Assembly: GCA_022826685.1 (NCBI GenBank)
Contig: JAJDUL010000053.1
Span: forward strand, 62,001 to 126,000
Direction of reading: 5' to 3'
Length of the DNA: 64,000 nt
From: Gemmatimonadota bacterium
GTDB lineage: Bacteria > Gemmatimonadota > Gemmatimonadetes > Palauibacterales > Palauibacteraceae
The notes beneath the pieces are model-generated. The model was not told the DNA's origin. It saw only the letters and a list, made by a program, of their open reading frames with translations, and ran no database searches. Shown here piece after piece: positions 1 to 8,679 of this stretch (the first letter of the stretch is position 1; each line of letters begins with the position of its first letter). The position numbers were made by a program, and so were the translations under genes.

Positions 1-2
1 AG

Positions 3-980
3 GCGCGCGCCCGGGCGACCCTCGCCCACCTCGCGAGCGACCGGATTTCGTCGGACTGGGGCGCGCACATGCTCTCCACGGAGAGCGAACTGTATCACCC
101 CCTCCAGTACAACATGGGAACGGTATGGCCCTTCGTGACGGGATACGTGTCGTGGGCCCAGTACCGGTATCGGCGTCCGTGGGCCGGCTTCCATCTCATG
201 GACGCGGTGAAACAGATGACCTTCGACTGGAGCCTGGGACGACACCCGGAGTTGCTGTCCGGAACGTTCTACGAGCCCCTCGACCAGACCGTCCCCCACC
301 AGTTCTTCGCGACCTCGGCGCTGGTGACACCGTTACTGCGCGGCGTCATCGGCTGGGAACCCGATGCGCCGCTGGACCGCGTGCGCCTCGCCCCGCAGCT
401 CCCGCCGGACTGGCCGGCCGTGACGGTGAGACGGCTCCGAGCCGGGGAGACGACGACGGACGTGGAGATCCGACAACGGTGGACGGAGGAAGGCGGGGAG
501 CAACGGACGACGCTCACGACCAGGGGGCCTGCGCTGACATTCGGCCTCGTACCCGACGTGCCGGCAGGCGCGCGGGACGTGTCCATCAGCGTGAACGGAG
601 TAGCCACCGAACTCACCGAGGATGGAACGGTGGAGATGACGCTGGGCGAGACCGGCGCTGCGGACGATCGCGCGGAAATCGTCGTGACGTGGAATGGCGG
701 ACTCGCGATCGCGCCGCCCCGGATCGACCTTGAGCCCGGCCAAGGGAGCAACGGCCTGCGCATCCTCGACTTCAACGCAGATCCCGACGGTTGGACTCTC
801 GAAGTGGAGGGGGTGGCAGGTCGGAGTTACGAGCTTGGAATCTTCGGCGCCACGGTCGAACCTGACGTCGTGGAAGGCGCCGCAACGACTGCCCTCGCCA
901 ACCGCGTGACCGTACGCATCACATTTCCCCCGGGCACCGCGGAACGCACGACAGCTGTGGTTCGTTTTATGACCCCGTAA
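3..980 (+). CDS. Glycoside hydrolase C-terminal part (six-hairpin/GDE-like), 5' truncated
   Basis: The reading frame is open to the left edge of the window, so at least 325 C-terminal residues are present and the true start lies outside. The motifs SDWGAHML, YHPLQYNMGTVWP and the following aromatic-rich helices look like the end of an (alpha/alpha)6 barrel as in glycogen-debranching or trehalase-like hydrolases. After it, 'LAPQLPPDWPAV' opens a C-terminal beta domain typical of these enzymes. The substrate, probably an alpha-glucan or other oligosaccharide, cannot be read from this part. The gene is convergent with the lysine/arginine operon. The family call is moderate and the exact GH number is not supported. 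Confidence 0.6.
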   Translation, partial: ARARATLAHLASDRISSDWGAHMLSTESELYHPLQYNMGTVWPFVTGYVSWAQYRYRRPWAGFHLMDAVKQMTFDWSLGRHPELLSGTFYEPLDQTVPHQFFATSALVTPLLRGVIGWEPDAPLDRVRLAPQLPPDWPAVTVRRLRAGETTTDVEIRQRWTEEGGEQRTTLTTRGPALTFGLVPDVPAGARDVSISVNGVATELTEDGTVEMTLGETGAADDRAEIVVTWNGGLAIAPPRIDLEPGQGSNGLRILDFNADPDGWTLEVEGVAGRSYELGIFGATVEPDVVEGAATTALANRVTVRITFPPGTAERTTAVVRFMTP

Positions 981-1063
981 GCGGGAGTCTGCTTCCCGCC
1001 GCTCCGCAACACTCGAATATCGCTAAATTGTCGTCGACTTGCGGTTGCCTGTCGCTTCACGGT

Positions 1064-1088
1064 CGCATACGATCAGCTATCGTATGCG
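1064..1088. terminator. Perfect 10-bp inverted repeat between convergent genes
   Basis: CGCATACGAT and ATCGTATGCG are separated by the 5-base loop CAGCT. It lies in the 265-bp gap between the hydrolase stop and the lysJ stop, which point at each other, so a bidirectional terminator is the simplest reading. There is no U-tract, and the arms are less GC-rich than expected for a terminator here, so a protein-binding operator is an alternative. Nothing else was seen in this gap. Confidence 0.4.
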
Positions 1089-1245
1089 TGCGAGTGGGGA
1101 TTGGGCGGTGTCCACGTGATCGCAAGGCTCGTGGCGACCTCCTCGGCTCGGCATAGCGCCGTCCAATCCCGCTCCGCGAACGAACTCCGGCGTCCGGTCG
1201 ATTCGGGCATCAGGGAATCGACGGCCCGGCGGCTCCCGGTCGGCG

Positions 1246-2400
1246 TCAGTCGGCCAGTACTTCCGTCAGCGTCTCGGCCACCTCGTCGATCTGCGCTTCG
1301 GTGATCACAAGCGGTGGCAGCAGCCGGATGACCGTGGTGCCGGCCGGGAGGGCGAGGACGCCGCGCTCCGCGAGGGCTTCGAGGTAGGGGCGGCAGCGCT
1401 CCCGGAGTTCGACGCCGATCATGAGGCCCACTTGCCGCACGGCGCGCACGCGAGCCGACCGGCGTCGGGCGAAACGCTCGCTGAAGCGAGAGCCCAGCGC
1501 CTCCGCCCGCTCGTCGAGCCGTTCGTCCCGCATGAAGCGGATCGCGGCCAGGGCGGCGGCGCAGGCGAGCGGGTTGCCGCCGAAGGTCGTGCCGTGCCGC
1601 CCGGGCGGCGGCTGCAGCCGTTCATGCGCCAGGACCGCTCCCAGCGGCACGCCGCCCGCGATCGCCTTCGCGAGGCAGAGAACGTCCGGCGCGACGCCGT
1701 AGCGATCGCAGGCGAACATGCGGCCGGTGCGGCAGAAGCCCGTCTGGATCTCGTCGAACACGAGGACCGCACCGGCCTCGTCGCAGATGCGGCGCGCCGC
1801 CGACAGATAGTCCTGACTGGCCGGCCGCACCCCCCCCTCTCCCTGCACCGGTTCGATGATGACCGCCGCCGTGTCCTCGCCCACGGCCGCGCGCAGCTTC
1901 TCGACGTGGTTGAAAGGTACGAACGAGAACCCCGGCACGAGGGGCTCGAACGGCTCCCGGTACTGCCTTTTATGCGTCGCGCTCAACGCACCCAGCGTTC
2001 GCCCGTGGAAGCCGCGCATCGCGGACACGACCCCCACCCGTCCGGTCGCAAACCGCGCGAACTTGATCGCCGCCTCCACCGCCTCCGCCCCCGAATTGCA
2101 GAGGAAGGCGCGCGTGAGCCCCGCCGGCGCGATCGAGACGAGTTCGGCCAGCAACCGCGCCCGGACATCGTTGTAGAAGATCCCGGGACAGGACACGAGC
2201 ACTCGAGCCTGTTCCGCCAACGCCTCGGCGACGGCCGGGTTGGCGTGGCCGATGCTCGCCACGCCGATGCCGCCCACGCAATCGATGTAGCGGCGACCCT
2301 CGTCGTCCCACACGCACGCGCCCTCGCCCCGCACGACCGCGATGTCGCGCTTCGGGAACACCTCGAGCGCGTACTCCCGCTCGGTCTCGCGCACGTTCAT
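1246..2400 (-). CDS. lysJ: [LysW]-lysine/ornithine aminotransferase (class III, PLP)
   Basis: This 384-residue protein is a class III PLP aminotransferase of the ArgD/LysJ group. The PLP-binding Asp is at about 216 (FDEIQTG) and the Schiff-base Lys at about 245 (LAKAIAGG). It would transfer an amino group, usually from glutamate, to the semialdehyde held on LysW, giving LysW-bound lysine or ornithine. It is the last gene of the operon, and its ATG overlaps the lysZ stop (ATGA), implying coupled translation. By sequence alone it could be plain ArgD; the LysW operon context decides the name. Cytoplasmic. Confidence 0.85.
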   Translation of the reverse strand: MNVRETEREYALEVFPKRDIAVVRGEGACVWDDEGRRYIDCVGGIGVASIGHANPAVAEALAEQARVLVSCPGIFYNDVRARLLAELVSIAPAGLTRAFLCNSGAEAVEAAIKFARFATGRVGVVSAMRGFHGRTLGALSATHKRQYREPFEPLVPGFSFVPFNHVEKLRAAVGEDTAAVIIEPVQGEGGVRPASQDYLSAARRICDEAGAVLVFDEIQTGFCRTGRMFACDRYGVAPDVLCLAKAIAGGVPLGAVLAHERLQPPPGRHGTTFGGNPLACAAALAAIRFMRDERLDERAEALGSRFSERFARRRSARVRAVRQVGLMIGVELRERCRPYLEALAERGVLALPAGTTVIRLLPPLVITEAQIDEVAETLTEVLAD

Positions 2401-3209
2401 CCGATGACCGTGCCCCGTCCGGCCAGCGCCTCCGAGATCGGATGTTCGACGCGCCCGTCCGCGATCACCACGCGCGTCGTGCCGGACTCCACGAGTCGCC
2501 TCAGGGCGAGCAGCTTCCGCTTCATGCGCCCGGTGACCTCGCCCTCCCGACGCGCAAGCTCCGCGAGCCCGAGCCGCGCGACGACCGACGCCGGATCGTC
2601 AGGGTCCTCGAGGAAACCGGGCGCCTCGATCAACTGGATCACGCAGTCTGCTCGCAGTTGGTTGCCCAGCAGGGTCACGACGTCATCGTTCTCCGAGTTG
2701 ATCGCCACGTTGTGCTCGTCGATCAGGGGCACGGTCAGCACCGGCGTGAACCCGCCGTCGAGGAGCAACGCCAACAGCTTGCGGTTCACCTCTACCGGTT
2801 TCCCGGACAGGTCCCGCTTGATCAGCGTCTTGCCGCCCTCTCTCACCCGGATTCCCCGGTTGCGGCGGCCGCGCACGAGCGCGCCGTCGAGCCCGGTGAG
2901 TCCGACCGCATTCACGCCCTGACCCTGCAGCAGTTCCACGATGCGCTTGTTTCGCAGGCCCGCGTAGGCCATGAGCATCACGTCGATCAGGTCACGGTCG
3001 GAACGTACGCTCTCGTGTCCGGACACGGACGTGAGGATGCGCTTCTCGACCCCGAGCCTCCGGGCCAGGGAATCGCGCAGCGCGTTCGCGCCGTGCACGA
3101 TGACGAGCGGACCGGACAGGTCCGCCAGGTCGCGAGCGATCCCGTCCAGATTGATGGATGCTCCACCGCCGATCTTGACGAGAAGCAGCCCGTCGGGTTC
3201 GCGTCGCAT
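2397..3209 (-). CDS. lysZ: [LysW]-aminoadipate/glutamate kinase
   Basis: This is a 270-residue amino-acid kinase of the ArgB/LysZ type. It starts with the glycine-rich phosphate loop LLVKIGGGAS and has the VIVHGAN segment. Near the C-terminus is GRMKRKLLA, where ArgB/LysZ enzymes have the conserved G-x-M-x-x-K motif that binds ATP phosphates. It phosphorylates the side-chain carboxylate of the substrate on LysW. The start lies 3 bp after the amidotransferase stop and the end overlaps lysJ by 4 bp. The N-terminus lacks the extension of arginine-inhibited ArgB enzymes. Whether the substrate is aminoadipate or glutamate cannot be told. Confidence 0.87.
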   Translation of the reverse strand: MRREPDGLLLVKIGGGASINLDGIARDLADLSGPLVIVHGANALRDSLARRLGVEKRILTSVSGHESVRSDRDLIDVMLMAYAGLRNKRIVELLQGQGVNAVGLTGLDGALVRGRRNRGIRVREGGKTLIKRDLSGKPVEVNRKLLALLLDGGFTPVLTVPLIDEHNVAINSENDDVVTLLGNQLRADCVIQLIEAPGFLEDPDDPASVVARLGLAELARREGEVTGRMKRKLLALRRLVESGTTRVVIADGRVEHPISEALAGRGTVIG

Positions 3210-3212
3210 CGG

Positions 3213-3860
3213 TCAGAACGTCCCTACGGCGCCGTTGGCCACCGGCGTCCACGCCCCCCGCCCGTCGGAAGCCGGATAGGGCGCCGAGCACAGGATCCGC
3301 ACGCCGTCCCGCCGGGCGGCATGCATCCGGAAGTAGTCCGGGTCCTCGCTGAATCGGGTCGCGAAGTGGACCCGCCGCGACGCGTCGGCGACGATCAGAT
3401 TCATCGCCCGCACGTAACGGGTACGCTTTTCGATCGCATCGAGTCCCCGCTCCAGCGCACGACCCATGTCTCCGTCATCGAAGCGCTTGACGAAGTTGAA
3501 CACCTTCTCCGCGCCGATCCGCCCCCGTTCCTTGATCCGCACTCCGTGCAGCTCTCCGTTGAAGATGAACGCGCGCTCCCCGTCGAAGAACGGCATGTTG
3601 TTCTCGACCCGTATCCCTTCGCCGCGATACGCGCTCCTCGCATGGGCGAGCAAGAGCGTCGTGCGTCCGGCCAGCGCCGCGGTGTCCTCCCACACCGGCG
3701 AGATGTTGCGGTAGACGCGCCACCCGTCGGCATCGATCCAGGCGCACCCCCACCCGTCGCCCTGATACTCGGGACTCTCTCGGGCGAGTTGCGCGAAGGC
3801 GGCGAGGTGCAGCTCCATGTCGAAGGGCTCGTCGCTCCGGACGCAGAGGATGCGGCACAC
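3213..3860 (-). CDS. Class II glutamine amidotransferase-fold (EgtC/YafJ-like) Ntn hydrolase in the LysW operon
   Basis: This 215-residue protein starts with GTG and has Cys as residue 2, the catalytic nucleophile of class II amidotransferases once Met is removed. Further family positions are DGWG (35-38), HAR (73-75) and NGEL (101-104, the oxyanion-hole Asn-Gly). The usual N-x-H-P-F is NNMPF here, and the His before NG is Phe. There is no fused synthase domain, so it is a stand-alone amidase or hydrolase like YafJ or EgtC. It lies 26 bp after lysY and 3 bp before lysZ, inside the operon. EgtC cleaves a gamma-glutamyl amide; a similar bond joins LysW to its cargo, so product release from LysW is a possible role (inference). 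Ammonia supply or glutamine degradation are alternatives. Confidence 0.75.
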   Translation of the reverse strand: MCRILCVRSDEPFDMELHLAAFAQLARESPEYQGDGWGCAWIDADGWRVYRNISPVWEDTAALAGRTTLLLAHARSAYRGEGIRVENNMPFFDGERAFIFNGELHGVRIKERGRIGAEKVFNFVKRFDDGDMGRALERGLDAIEKRTRYVRAMNLIVADASRRVHFATRFSEDPDYFRMHAARRDGVRILCSAPYPASDGRGAWTPVANGAVGTF

Positions 3861-3886
3861 GATGGATTCAGCTCCGCGTGTCGCGG

Positions 3887-4909
3887 TCAGGCCGGATGCA
3901 GCCCGGGGAACTCGAGCCCCCGCGACTCCGGCAACCCGTGCATCACGTTGAACGCCTGCACCGCCTGTCCCGCCGCTCCCTTCATGAGATTGTCGATCGC
4001 GCTCAGAACGACGACCCGGTTCGAGAGCGGATCGCGCTCGAACCCCACGTCACAGTAGTTCGCGCCCGCCAGGAGGTTGGGGTCGGGATAGCGGTGGATG
4101 CCGCTCCGCTCCTTGACGATGCGTACGAACGGTTCGTCGGCGTACGCGCTCCGATAGATCTTCCACAGCGCCTTCTCATCCAGCTCCCGGTTCAGGAACA
4201 CGTGACAGGTGGCGAGGACGCCGCGCACCATCTCGACCGCCGTCGCGGAGAAATGCACATCGCCGCCCAGCACCGCCGCGATCTCGGCCGCGTGGCGGTG
4301 ACCCGTGGGCCGATACGATCGCATGGCGCCGCTGCGCTCCGGATGGTGGCTGCCCTCGCTGGCGCGGTTCCCGGCCTCGCTCGATCCCACCTTCACCTCG
4401 ATCACGACCGAGTCCGCGACCTCCTCGCGGTACAGCGGGAGGAGCCCGAGGATGGAGGCCGTCGCGTTGCAACCCGCGCACGCGACGAGCTCCGCCTCCG
4501 CCAGCGCCTCGCGGTTCACCTCCGCGATCCCGTACACGAACGATCCCAGGAGCTCCGGCCGAGGGTGCGGCCGGCCGTAGAAGCGCTCATAGTCGGCGCC
4601 GTCCTCGAGCCGGAAGTCCGCGCCCAGGTCGACGATCCGCCCCGCCAGGGACCGGAACTCGCCGATGCGGCGGGACGATTCCCCGTGCGGGAGGCAGAGA
4701 AAGAGCACGTCGCACTCCGACAGCTCTTCGAGCGCGCTGAAGCGCAGTCGCGTGACGCCGCGCAGGTTGGGATGGACCCGGCGCGCGAACCGCCCGGCGA
4801 AGCGCTCCGATGTGATCTGCCGCACCTCGACGTCGGGATGACCGAGGAGGAGCCTCAACAGTTCCCCACCGGCGTAGCCCGAGCCGCCCGCGATCGACGC
4901 GCGGATCAT
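3887..4909 (-). CDS. lysY: [LysW]-aminoadipyl/glutamyl phosphate reductase
   Basis: This 340-residue protein is homologous to ArgC. The N-terminal Rossmann motif is [14 protein letters not shown], and the active-site Cys is about residue 147 in CAGCNAT. The HHPERSGAM and GHRHAAEI segments are the family's substrate-side histidines. It reduces the acyl phosphate on LysW to the semialdehyde with NADPH. Its ATG overlaps the lysX stop (ATGA). It differs from ordinary ArgC mainly by its operon partners, and the LysY assignment rests on lysW, lysX and lysZ next to it. Confidence 0.87.
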   Translation of the reverse strand: MIRASIAGGSGYAGGELLRLLLGHPDVEVRQITSERFAGRFARRVHPNLRGVTRLRFSALEELSECDVLFLCLPHGESSRRIGEFRSLAGRIVDLGADFRLEDGADYERFYGRPHPRPELLGSFVYGIAEVNREALAEAELVACAGCNATASILGLLPLYREEVADSVVIEVKVGSSEAGNRASEGSHHPERSGAMRSYRPTGHRHAAEIAAVLGGDVHFSATAVEMVRGVLATCHVFLNRELDEKALWKIYRSAYADEPFVRIVKERSGIHRYPDPNLLAGANYCDVGFERDPLSNRVVVLSAIDNLMKGAAGQAVQAFNVMHGLPESRGLEFPGLHPA

Positions 4910-5754
4910 CGGTCCGCCGCCCGGTCCGGCGAGAGCACGTAGGACACGATCCTCTCCGGAATGTTCACGCCCGTCGCCTCGATGCTGTTCCGGAACTCCA
5001 TCGTGTAGTTCACCTCGTTGACCAGCAGCTCGCCGCCGCTCTCGAGCAGGTCCACCGCGACCACGCCCCCGCCCATGGCGGCCGCCGCGCGCAGCGACAG
5101 CTCTCCAATCTCGCTCGTCACCGGACAGTTCGAGGCCGTTCCGCCGCGTGCCGTATTCGTGATCCAGTGCTCGGACGACCGGTAGATGGCGGCCACGCAG
5201 TCGTCGCCGACGACGAACGCGCGGATGTCGCGCCCGCGCTTCTCGACATACTTCTGCACGAAGAAGATCGAGTGATGATAGCTGCCCAGGATCGCCTTGT
5301 GTTCGAGGACCGTCTCCGCCGCGTGCCGGTCGTTGATCCTCGACAGAAGGCGGCCCCAGGAGCCGACCGCGGGCTTGAGGACCACGGGATAGCCGAGTTC
5401 CTCGATGGCCTTGAGCGCGGACTCCTCGGTGAACGCGACCCTGACCTCAGGCTGCGGCACACCGCATTCCTGGAGCGATGCCGCGGTGAGGATCTTGTCC
5501 CCGCAGCGGCGCGACACCTCGTAGCGGTTCACGCAATCGAGACCGGCCCCCTCGAACAGTCGCAAGGCGTGCATGGCCCGCGAGTGGTTGATGCAGCGCT
5601 CGAGAACGACGTCGACGTCGGGGACGTTCCGGAAGTCGAACGCGAGCCTGCGGTCGTCCAGAAACACCAGTTCCACGTCGCTGCGCCCGCGCAACTCCGC
5701 GATCAGCAGCTTCTCGTCCTTGCGGATGAGCGAATGAAGAAAGCCGACTCTCAT
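4906..5754 (-). CDS. lysX: LysW-amino acid ligase (LysX/ArgX, ATP-grasp)
   Basis: This 282-residue RimK-type ATP-grasp ligase joins the amino group of alpha-aminoadipate (or glutamate) to the gamma-carboxyl of the C-terminal Glu of LysW. The [14 protein letters not shown] block at about 199-213 and [14 protein letters not shown] at 244-257 are very like the Thermus LysX pattern as I recall it. The second block carries the Glu/Asn metal ligands of ATP-grasp enzymes. The start overlaps the lysW stop (ATGA), so carrier and ligase are translated together. ArgX and LysX are close relatives, and the cargo here may be aminoadipate, glutamate or both. Confidence 0.9.
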   Translation of the reverse strand: MRVGFLHSLIRKDEKLLIAELRGRSDVELVFLDDRRLAFDFRNVPDVDVVLERCINHSRAMHALRLFEGAGLDCVNRYEVSRRCGDKILTAASLQECGVPQPEVRVAFTEESALKAIEELGYPVVLKPAVGSWGRLLSRINDRHAAETVLEHKAILGSYHHSIFFVQKYVEKRGRDIRAFVVGDDCVAAIYRSSEHWITNTARGGTASNCPVTSEIGELSLRAAAAMGGGVVAVDLLESGGELLVNEVNYTMEFRNSIEATGVNIPERIVSYVLSPDRAADR

Positions 5755-5915
5755 TCGCCCCAGTCCTCCTCCGCGTCCGGCGCCTCTCCAAGGGTGATGG
5801 GGTCGAGTGCGAGGATCTCGAGTTCGACGCCGCAGTCCTCACATTCGAGCAACTCACCCTCGACGGGGTCGTCGGAAATCGTCGGTTCCGCGCCGCATAC
5901 AGGACATTCCGGCAT
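5751..5915 (-). CDS. lysW: Amino-group carrier protein LysW
   Basis: This is a 54-residue acidic protein too short for most gene callers. Two Cys pairs, CPVC and CEDC, form the expected zinc site. The C-terminus ends in EEDWGE, the conserved LysW tail whose last Glu carries the growing amino acid through a gamma-carboxyl amide. The start MPECP is chosen because GGAGG lies 9 bases upstream; another ATG three codons earlier abuts that GGAGG and is less likely. The stop overlaps the lysX start. As first gene of the operon it is probably preceded by the promoter in the 65-bp gap upstream. Confidence 0.93.
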   Translation of the reverse strand: MPECPVCGAEPTISDDPVEGELLECEDCGVELEILALDPITLGEAPDAEEDWGE

Positions 5916-5980
5916 GCCGTCCATCCTCCATTGGGGTTCTTTGTAAAGGGTTCTCCGTACAGGAAGAGAACTTGGTACCG

Positions 5981-6685
5981 TCAGTCTGGCGCCGGGTTCC
6001 GGAAAGGAAGCCGCAGCGCCAGAAAGAGCCCGATGGCCACGGGTTCGAGGAGCAGAATGTACCACGGCCAGCCCGGGAAGACGTCCAGTATCGATGTCGT
6101 CGGCGGCTTGTCGATGAGATACAGGTAGTTGGACCCGAGTACGCGGTTGATGGGATACACCGCGACGGCGTACACGTTCAGCAGGCCGAACGCCAGCCAG
6201 GGATCGCGCGCCTTCGGCCGGTAGTCCTCCACCGTCACCGCCCACAAGCCCGCGATGACGGCGATTCCGTGCGAGGCCATCGTCTCGTAGAAGGCGAAGT
6301 GGAGAACGCCGTGGGACGCATCGGGCGTCAGCACGGCCTGAACGGCCCCCGCGACGCCGAAGAAGTACATGAGCCGAAGGGTCCAGAGGTGCCGCGTCCA
6401 CAGCCCGTACACCGTCAACCAGGCCATCGCCGCGCACAGGTGCAGCGGGAGGTCGTTCTGCAGGGTCCACAGCCCCACCGACGCTTTCCACGTGTGCCTG
6501 AGGCCGAGGAGGAGGAGGATCGCCGCGCCCATGGCGAAGCGGAGGCGGCGGCGCCGATCCTCGTCGCCAGCCATGCCTGCCCGGATCAGACAGACTCCGA
6601 TCGCGACCAGGACCCCCATCGTCGCGAGATGGACCGGACCGAAGAGATCCAGCGGCACCGACTCCGTCCCGAAGAACCCGCCCAT
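5981..6685 (-). CDS. TIGR02206/YwaF-type integral membrane protein
   Basis: This 234-residue protein has six to seven predicted membrane helices. The start 'GPVHLATMG', the segment NDLPLHLCAA and the YPINRVLGSNYLYL region match the TIGR02206 family, which includes Bacillus YwaF. The biochemical function of that family is not known. It lies 44 bp after the NagB/PIG-L gene and 65 bp before lysW on the same strand. It may share a transcript with either, but nothing ties it to the amino-acid pathway. Confidence 0.7.
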   Translation of the reverse strand: MGGFFGTESVPLDLFGPVHLATMGVLVAIGVCLIRAGMAGDEDRRRRLRFAMGAAILLLLGLRHTWKASVGLWTLQNDLPLHLCAAMAWLTVYGLWTRHLWTLRLMYFFGVAGAVQAVLTPDASHGVLHFAFYETMASHGIAVIAGLWAVTVEDYRPKARDPWLAFGLLNVYAVAVYPINRVLGSNYLYLIDKPPTTSILDVFPGWPWYILLLEPVAIGLFLALRLPFRNPAPD

Positions 6686-6729
6686 GTCAGGCTGTCACGC
6701 CGCGCCGGCCGACCGGGTGCGCCACGGGT

Positions 6730-8643
6730 TCACGCGTCCGCGTCCGCGAGGGAGGAGGTGGGGATCTCCGGACCCTCCACCCGCCGTCCATCCCGCAGCG
6801 TCACGTACGCCTCCATGGCGTAGTAGGCCGGCAGGCCCAGGGCGGCGAGCCGGTTCGCGGTATCCCGGTTTCGTTCGACGACGCGCTGCCAGAATTCCCG
6901 CGGATCCGGACCGGGGAAGGGAGCCAGATCCTTCTGTGTTTCGTGTCGGAAGATCGCCTGGACCTTGCCGCGCAGTTCGCCTTCGGAGAGCGGCACGAGG
7001 ACGGTCGCTTCGTCGAGGCTCCACTCCTGCCACGCGCCGCGGTAGAGCCAGAGCCACGGCGGGTCGCCGCGGTAACCGGCGAGCGCCGCATCCACCGTCT
7101 CGAGGCACATGCGGTGCGTGCCGTGCGGATCGGACAGGTCTCCGGCGGCGAACACGATCGTCGGCCGCACCTGCTCCAGCAGCTGCGCGACGATCTCCAC
7201 GTCCTCCGATGTGATCGGGTTCTTCTTCACCGCTCCCGTCTGATAGAACGGCTGGTTCAGAAAGCGGGCGCGGTCGGCGGAGAGCCCCAGCGATTCGATC
7301 GCGGCCGTGGCCTCCGTCTCGCGGATGATCCGCTTGAGTTGTTGAACCACGCCGGGATCGATGTCCCCCGGCTCCTTGCGGGCGAGCCGGTCTTCGAGAG
7401 ACCGCAGCACCCCCTCGAGGCTCGCGGCGTCGCCAAGGTCGATGACGCCGGCCGCGCGCCGCAGGAAGTCCAGGTACCGGCGCACCTCGTGGTCGAAGAC
7501 GGCGATGTTCCCGGACGTCTGATACGCCACGGTGACGTGGTTGCCGTTCTCGACGAGCTTGCGCAGCAGTCCGCCCATCGAGATCACATCGTCGTCCGGG
7601 TGAGGCGAGAAGACGACGATGTTCTGGCCGCGCGGCAGCCGGCTCTTCCCCCGGATCTTGGAGATGAGCGCGTTGAAGACCTGTCCGTTGAGCGGCTCGG
7701 CCGAACCGTGCCGGGACGTGAGCGGCGCGAGGTGGTTCGCGCGATAGTCGTCGGTCGCGAGGTGCAGGATCGACTTGTCGATGCGTTCGCTCAGCCAGAT
7801 GACGGCCGCGGTCTCGCGCTCCGCCGTCCACTCCACATCGCCCACGAGCCACGGCGTGCGAACGCGCGTGAGGTCGGAAGCGGCGGCCGGATCGAGATAG
7901 ACCGTCGCGGCGGCGTGTTGCTGAAGAAAGGTCGCGGCGACGTCCGCGTGGACCTCCCCCTCGACGGCTCGACGCACGATCCCCGCCTTGTGTTCGCCGG
8001 TCGCGAGCAGGACGACTTCCCGCGCTTCGAGGATCGTCGCCACGCCCATCGTGATCGCCTGCGGCGGCACGTTCTCCTCGCCGAAGAAATCGGACGCCGC
8101 ATCGCTCCGGGTGACGGTGTCCAGGTAGAGCCGCCGGGTGCGCGAGTCGCGCTCGGACCCCGGCTCGTTGAAGCCGATGTGACCGCTGCGCCCGATTCCG
8201 AGAATCTGGAAGTCGATCCCGCCGGCCCGCCGGATTCGGCGCTCGTACTCGACGCAGTGCGCCTCGACCTCCGCTTCCGGCACATCGCCGCGAGGGATGT
8301 GGCATTGCTCCGGAGCGATGTTCACATGGTCGAACAGGTGCTCCCGCATGTAGCGGTGATAGCTGTGCAGGCTGCCGGGCCGCATCGGGAAGTACTCATC
8401 GAGGTTGAAGGCGATCGCGTTTGAGAAGTCGAGTCCTTCGTCCCGATGCAGGCGGATGAGTTCCCGATAGACGCCGACGGGCGTGGCGCCGGTTGCGAGG
8501 CCGAGAACGGCGGCGCGCCCGTTCTTCGCCCTCTCCCGCAGGAGCGCCGCGATCCGGCCCGCGACTTCGGCGGCGATGCTGTCGTGGTCCGGCATGACCC
8601 GGACCGGCACACGTTCCCTCCGCGCGTGTGCGGCGACGCTCAT
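6730..8643 (-). CDS. NagB-like glucosamine-6-phosphate deaminase fused to PIG-L/LmbE deacetylase domain
   Basis: This protein has 637 residues. Residues 15-270 are a NagB-type isomerase domain: FNLDEY (Asp82) and GHIGFNEPGS (His155, Glu160) match catalytic positions of NagB. The Asp normally two before the His is Ser153. Residues 340-600 are a PIG-L/LmbE zinc deacetylase with HPDDD at 348-352 and DPHGTH downstream. Similar two-domain proteins are known in Bacteroidetes. Together the domains could deacetylate an N-acetyl-amino-sugar derivative and then deaminate or isomerise it; this is inference. The start has GGAGG five bases upstream, preferred over an ATG ten codons earlier. It follows the M16 gene by 36 bp. 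Confidence 0.82.
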   Translation of the reverse strand: MSVAAHARRERVPVRVMPDHDSIAAEVAGRIAALLRERAKNGRAAVLGLATGATPVGVYRELIRLHRDEGLDFSNAIAFNLDEYFPMRPGSLHSYHRYMREHLFDHVNIAPEQCHIPRGDVPEAEVEAHCVEYERRIRRAGGIDFQILGIGRSGHIGFNEPGSERDSRTRRLYLDTVTRSDAASDFFGEENVPPQAITMGVATILEAREVVLLATGEHKAGIVRRAVEGEVHADVAATFLQQHAAATVYLDPAAASDLTRVRTPWLVGDVEWTAERETAAVIWLSERIDKSILHLATDDYRANHLAPLTSRHGSAEPLNGQVFNALISKIRGKSRLPRGQNIVVFSPHPDDDVISMGGLLRKLVENGNHVTVAYQTSGNIAVFDHEVRRYLDFLRRAAGVIDLGDAASLEGVLRSLEDRLARKEPGDIDPGVVQQLKRIIRETEATAAIESLGLSADRARFLNQPFYQTGAVKKNPITSEDVEIVAQLLEQVRPTIVFAAGDLSDPHGTHRMCLETVDAALAGYRGDPPWLWLYRGAWQEWSLDEATVLVPLSEGELRGKVQAIFRHETQKDLAPFPGPDPREFWQRVVERNRDTANRLAALGLPAYYAMEAYVTLRDGRRVEGPEIPTSSLADADA

Positions 8644-8679
8644 CCGATCCTCCGCTGGCCGTGGCGCCCCCACGCGATG

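Noticed and set aside
1101-1304. Rightward frame between hydrolase and lysJ
   Set aside because: It overlaps the lysJ end, has Arg/Ser-rich low-complexity composition and no start signal or domain.
1246-2400. Plain ArgD rather than LysJ
   Set aside because: Sequence alone cannot exclude it, but the gene overlaps lysZ in an operon with intact lysW and lysX, so LysJ is preferred.
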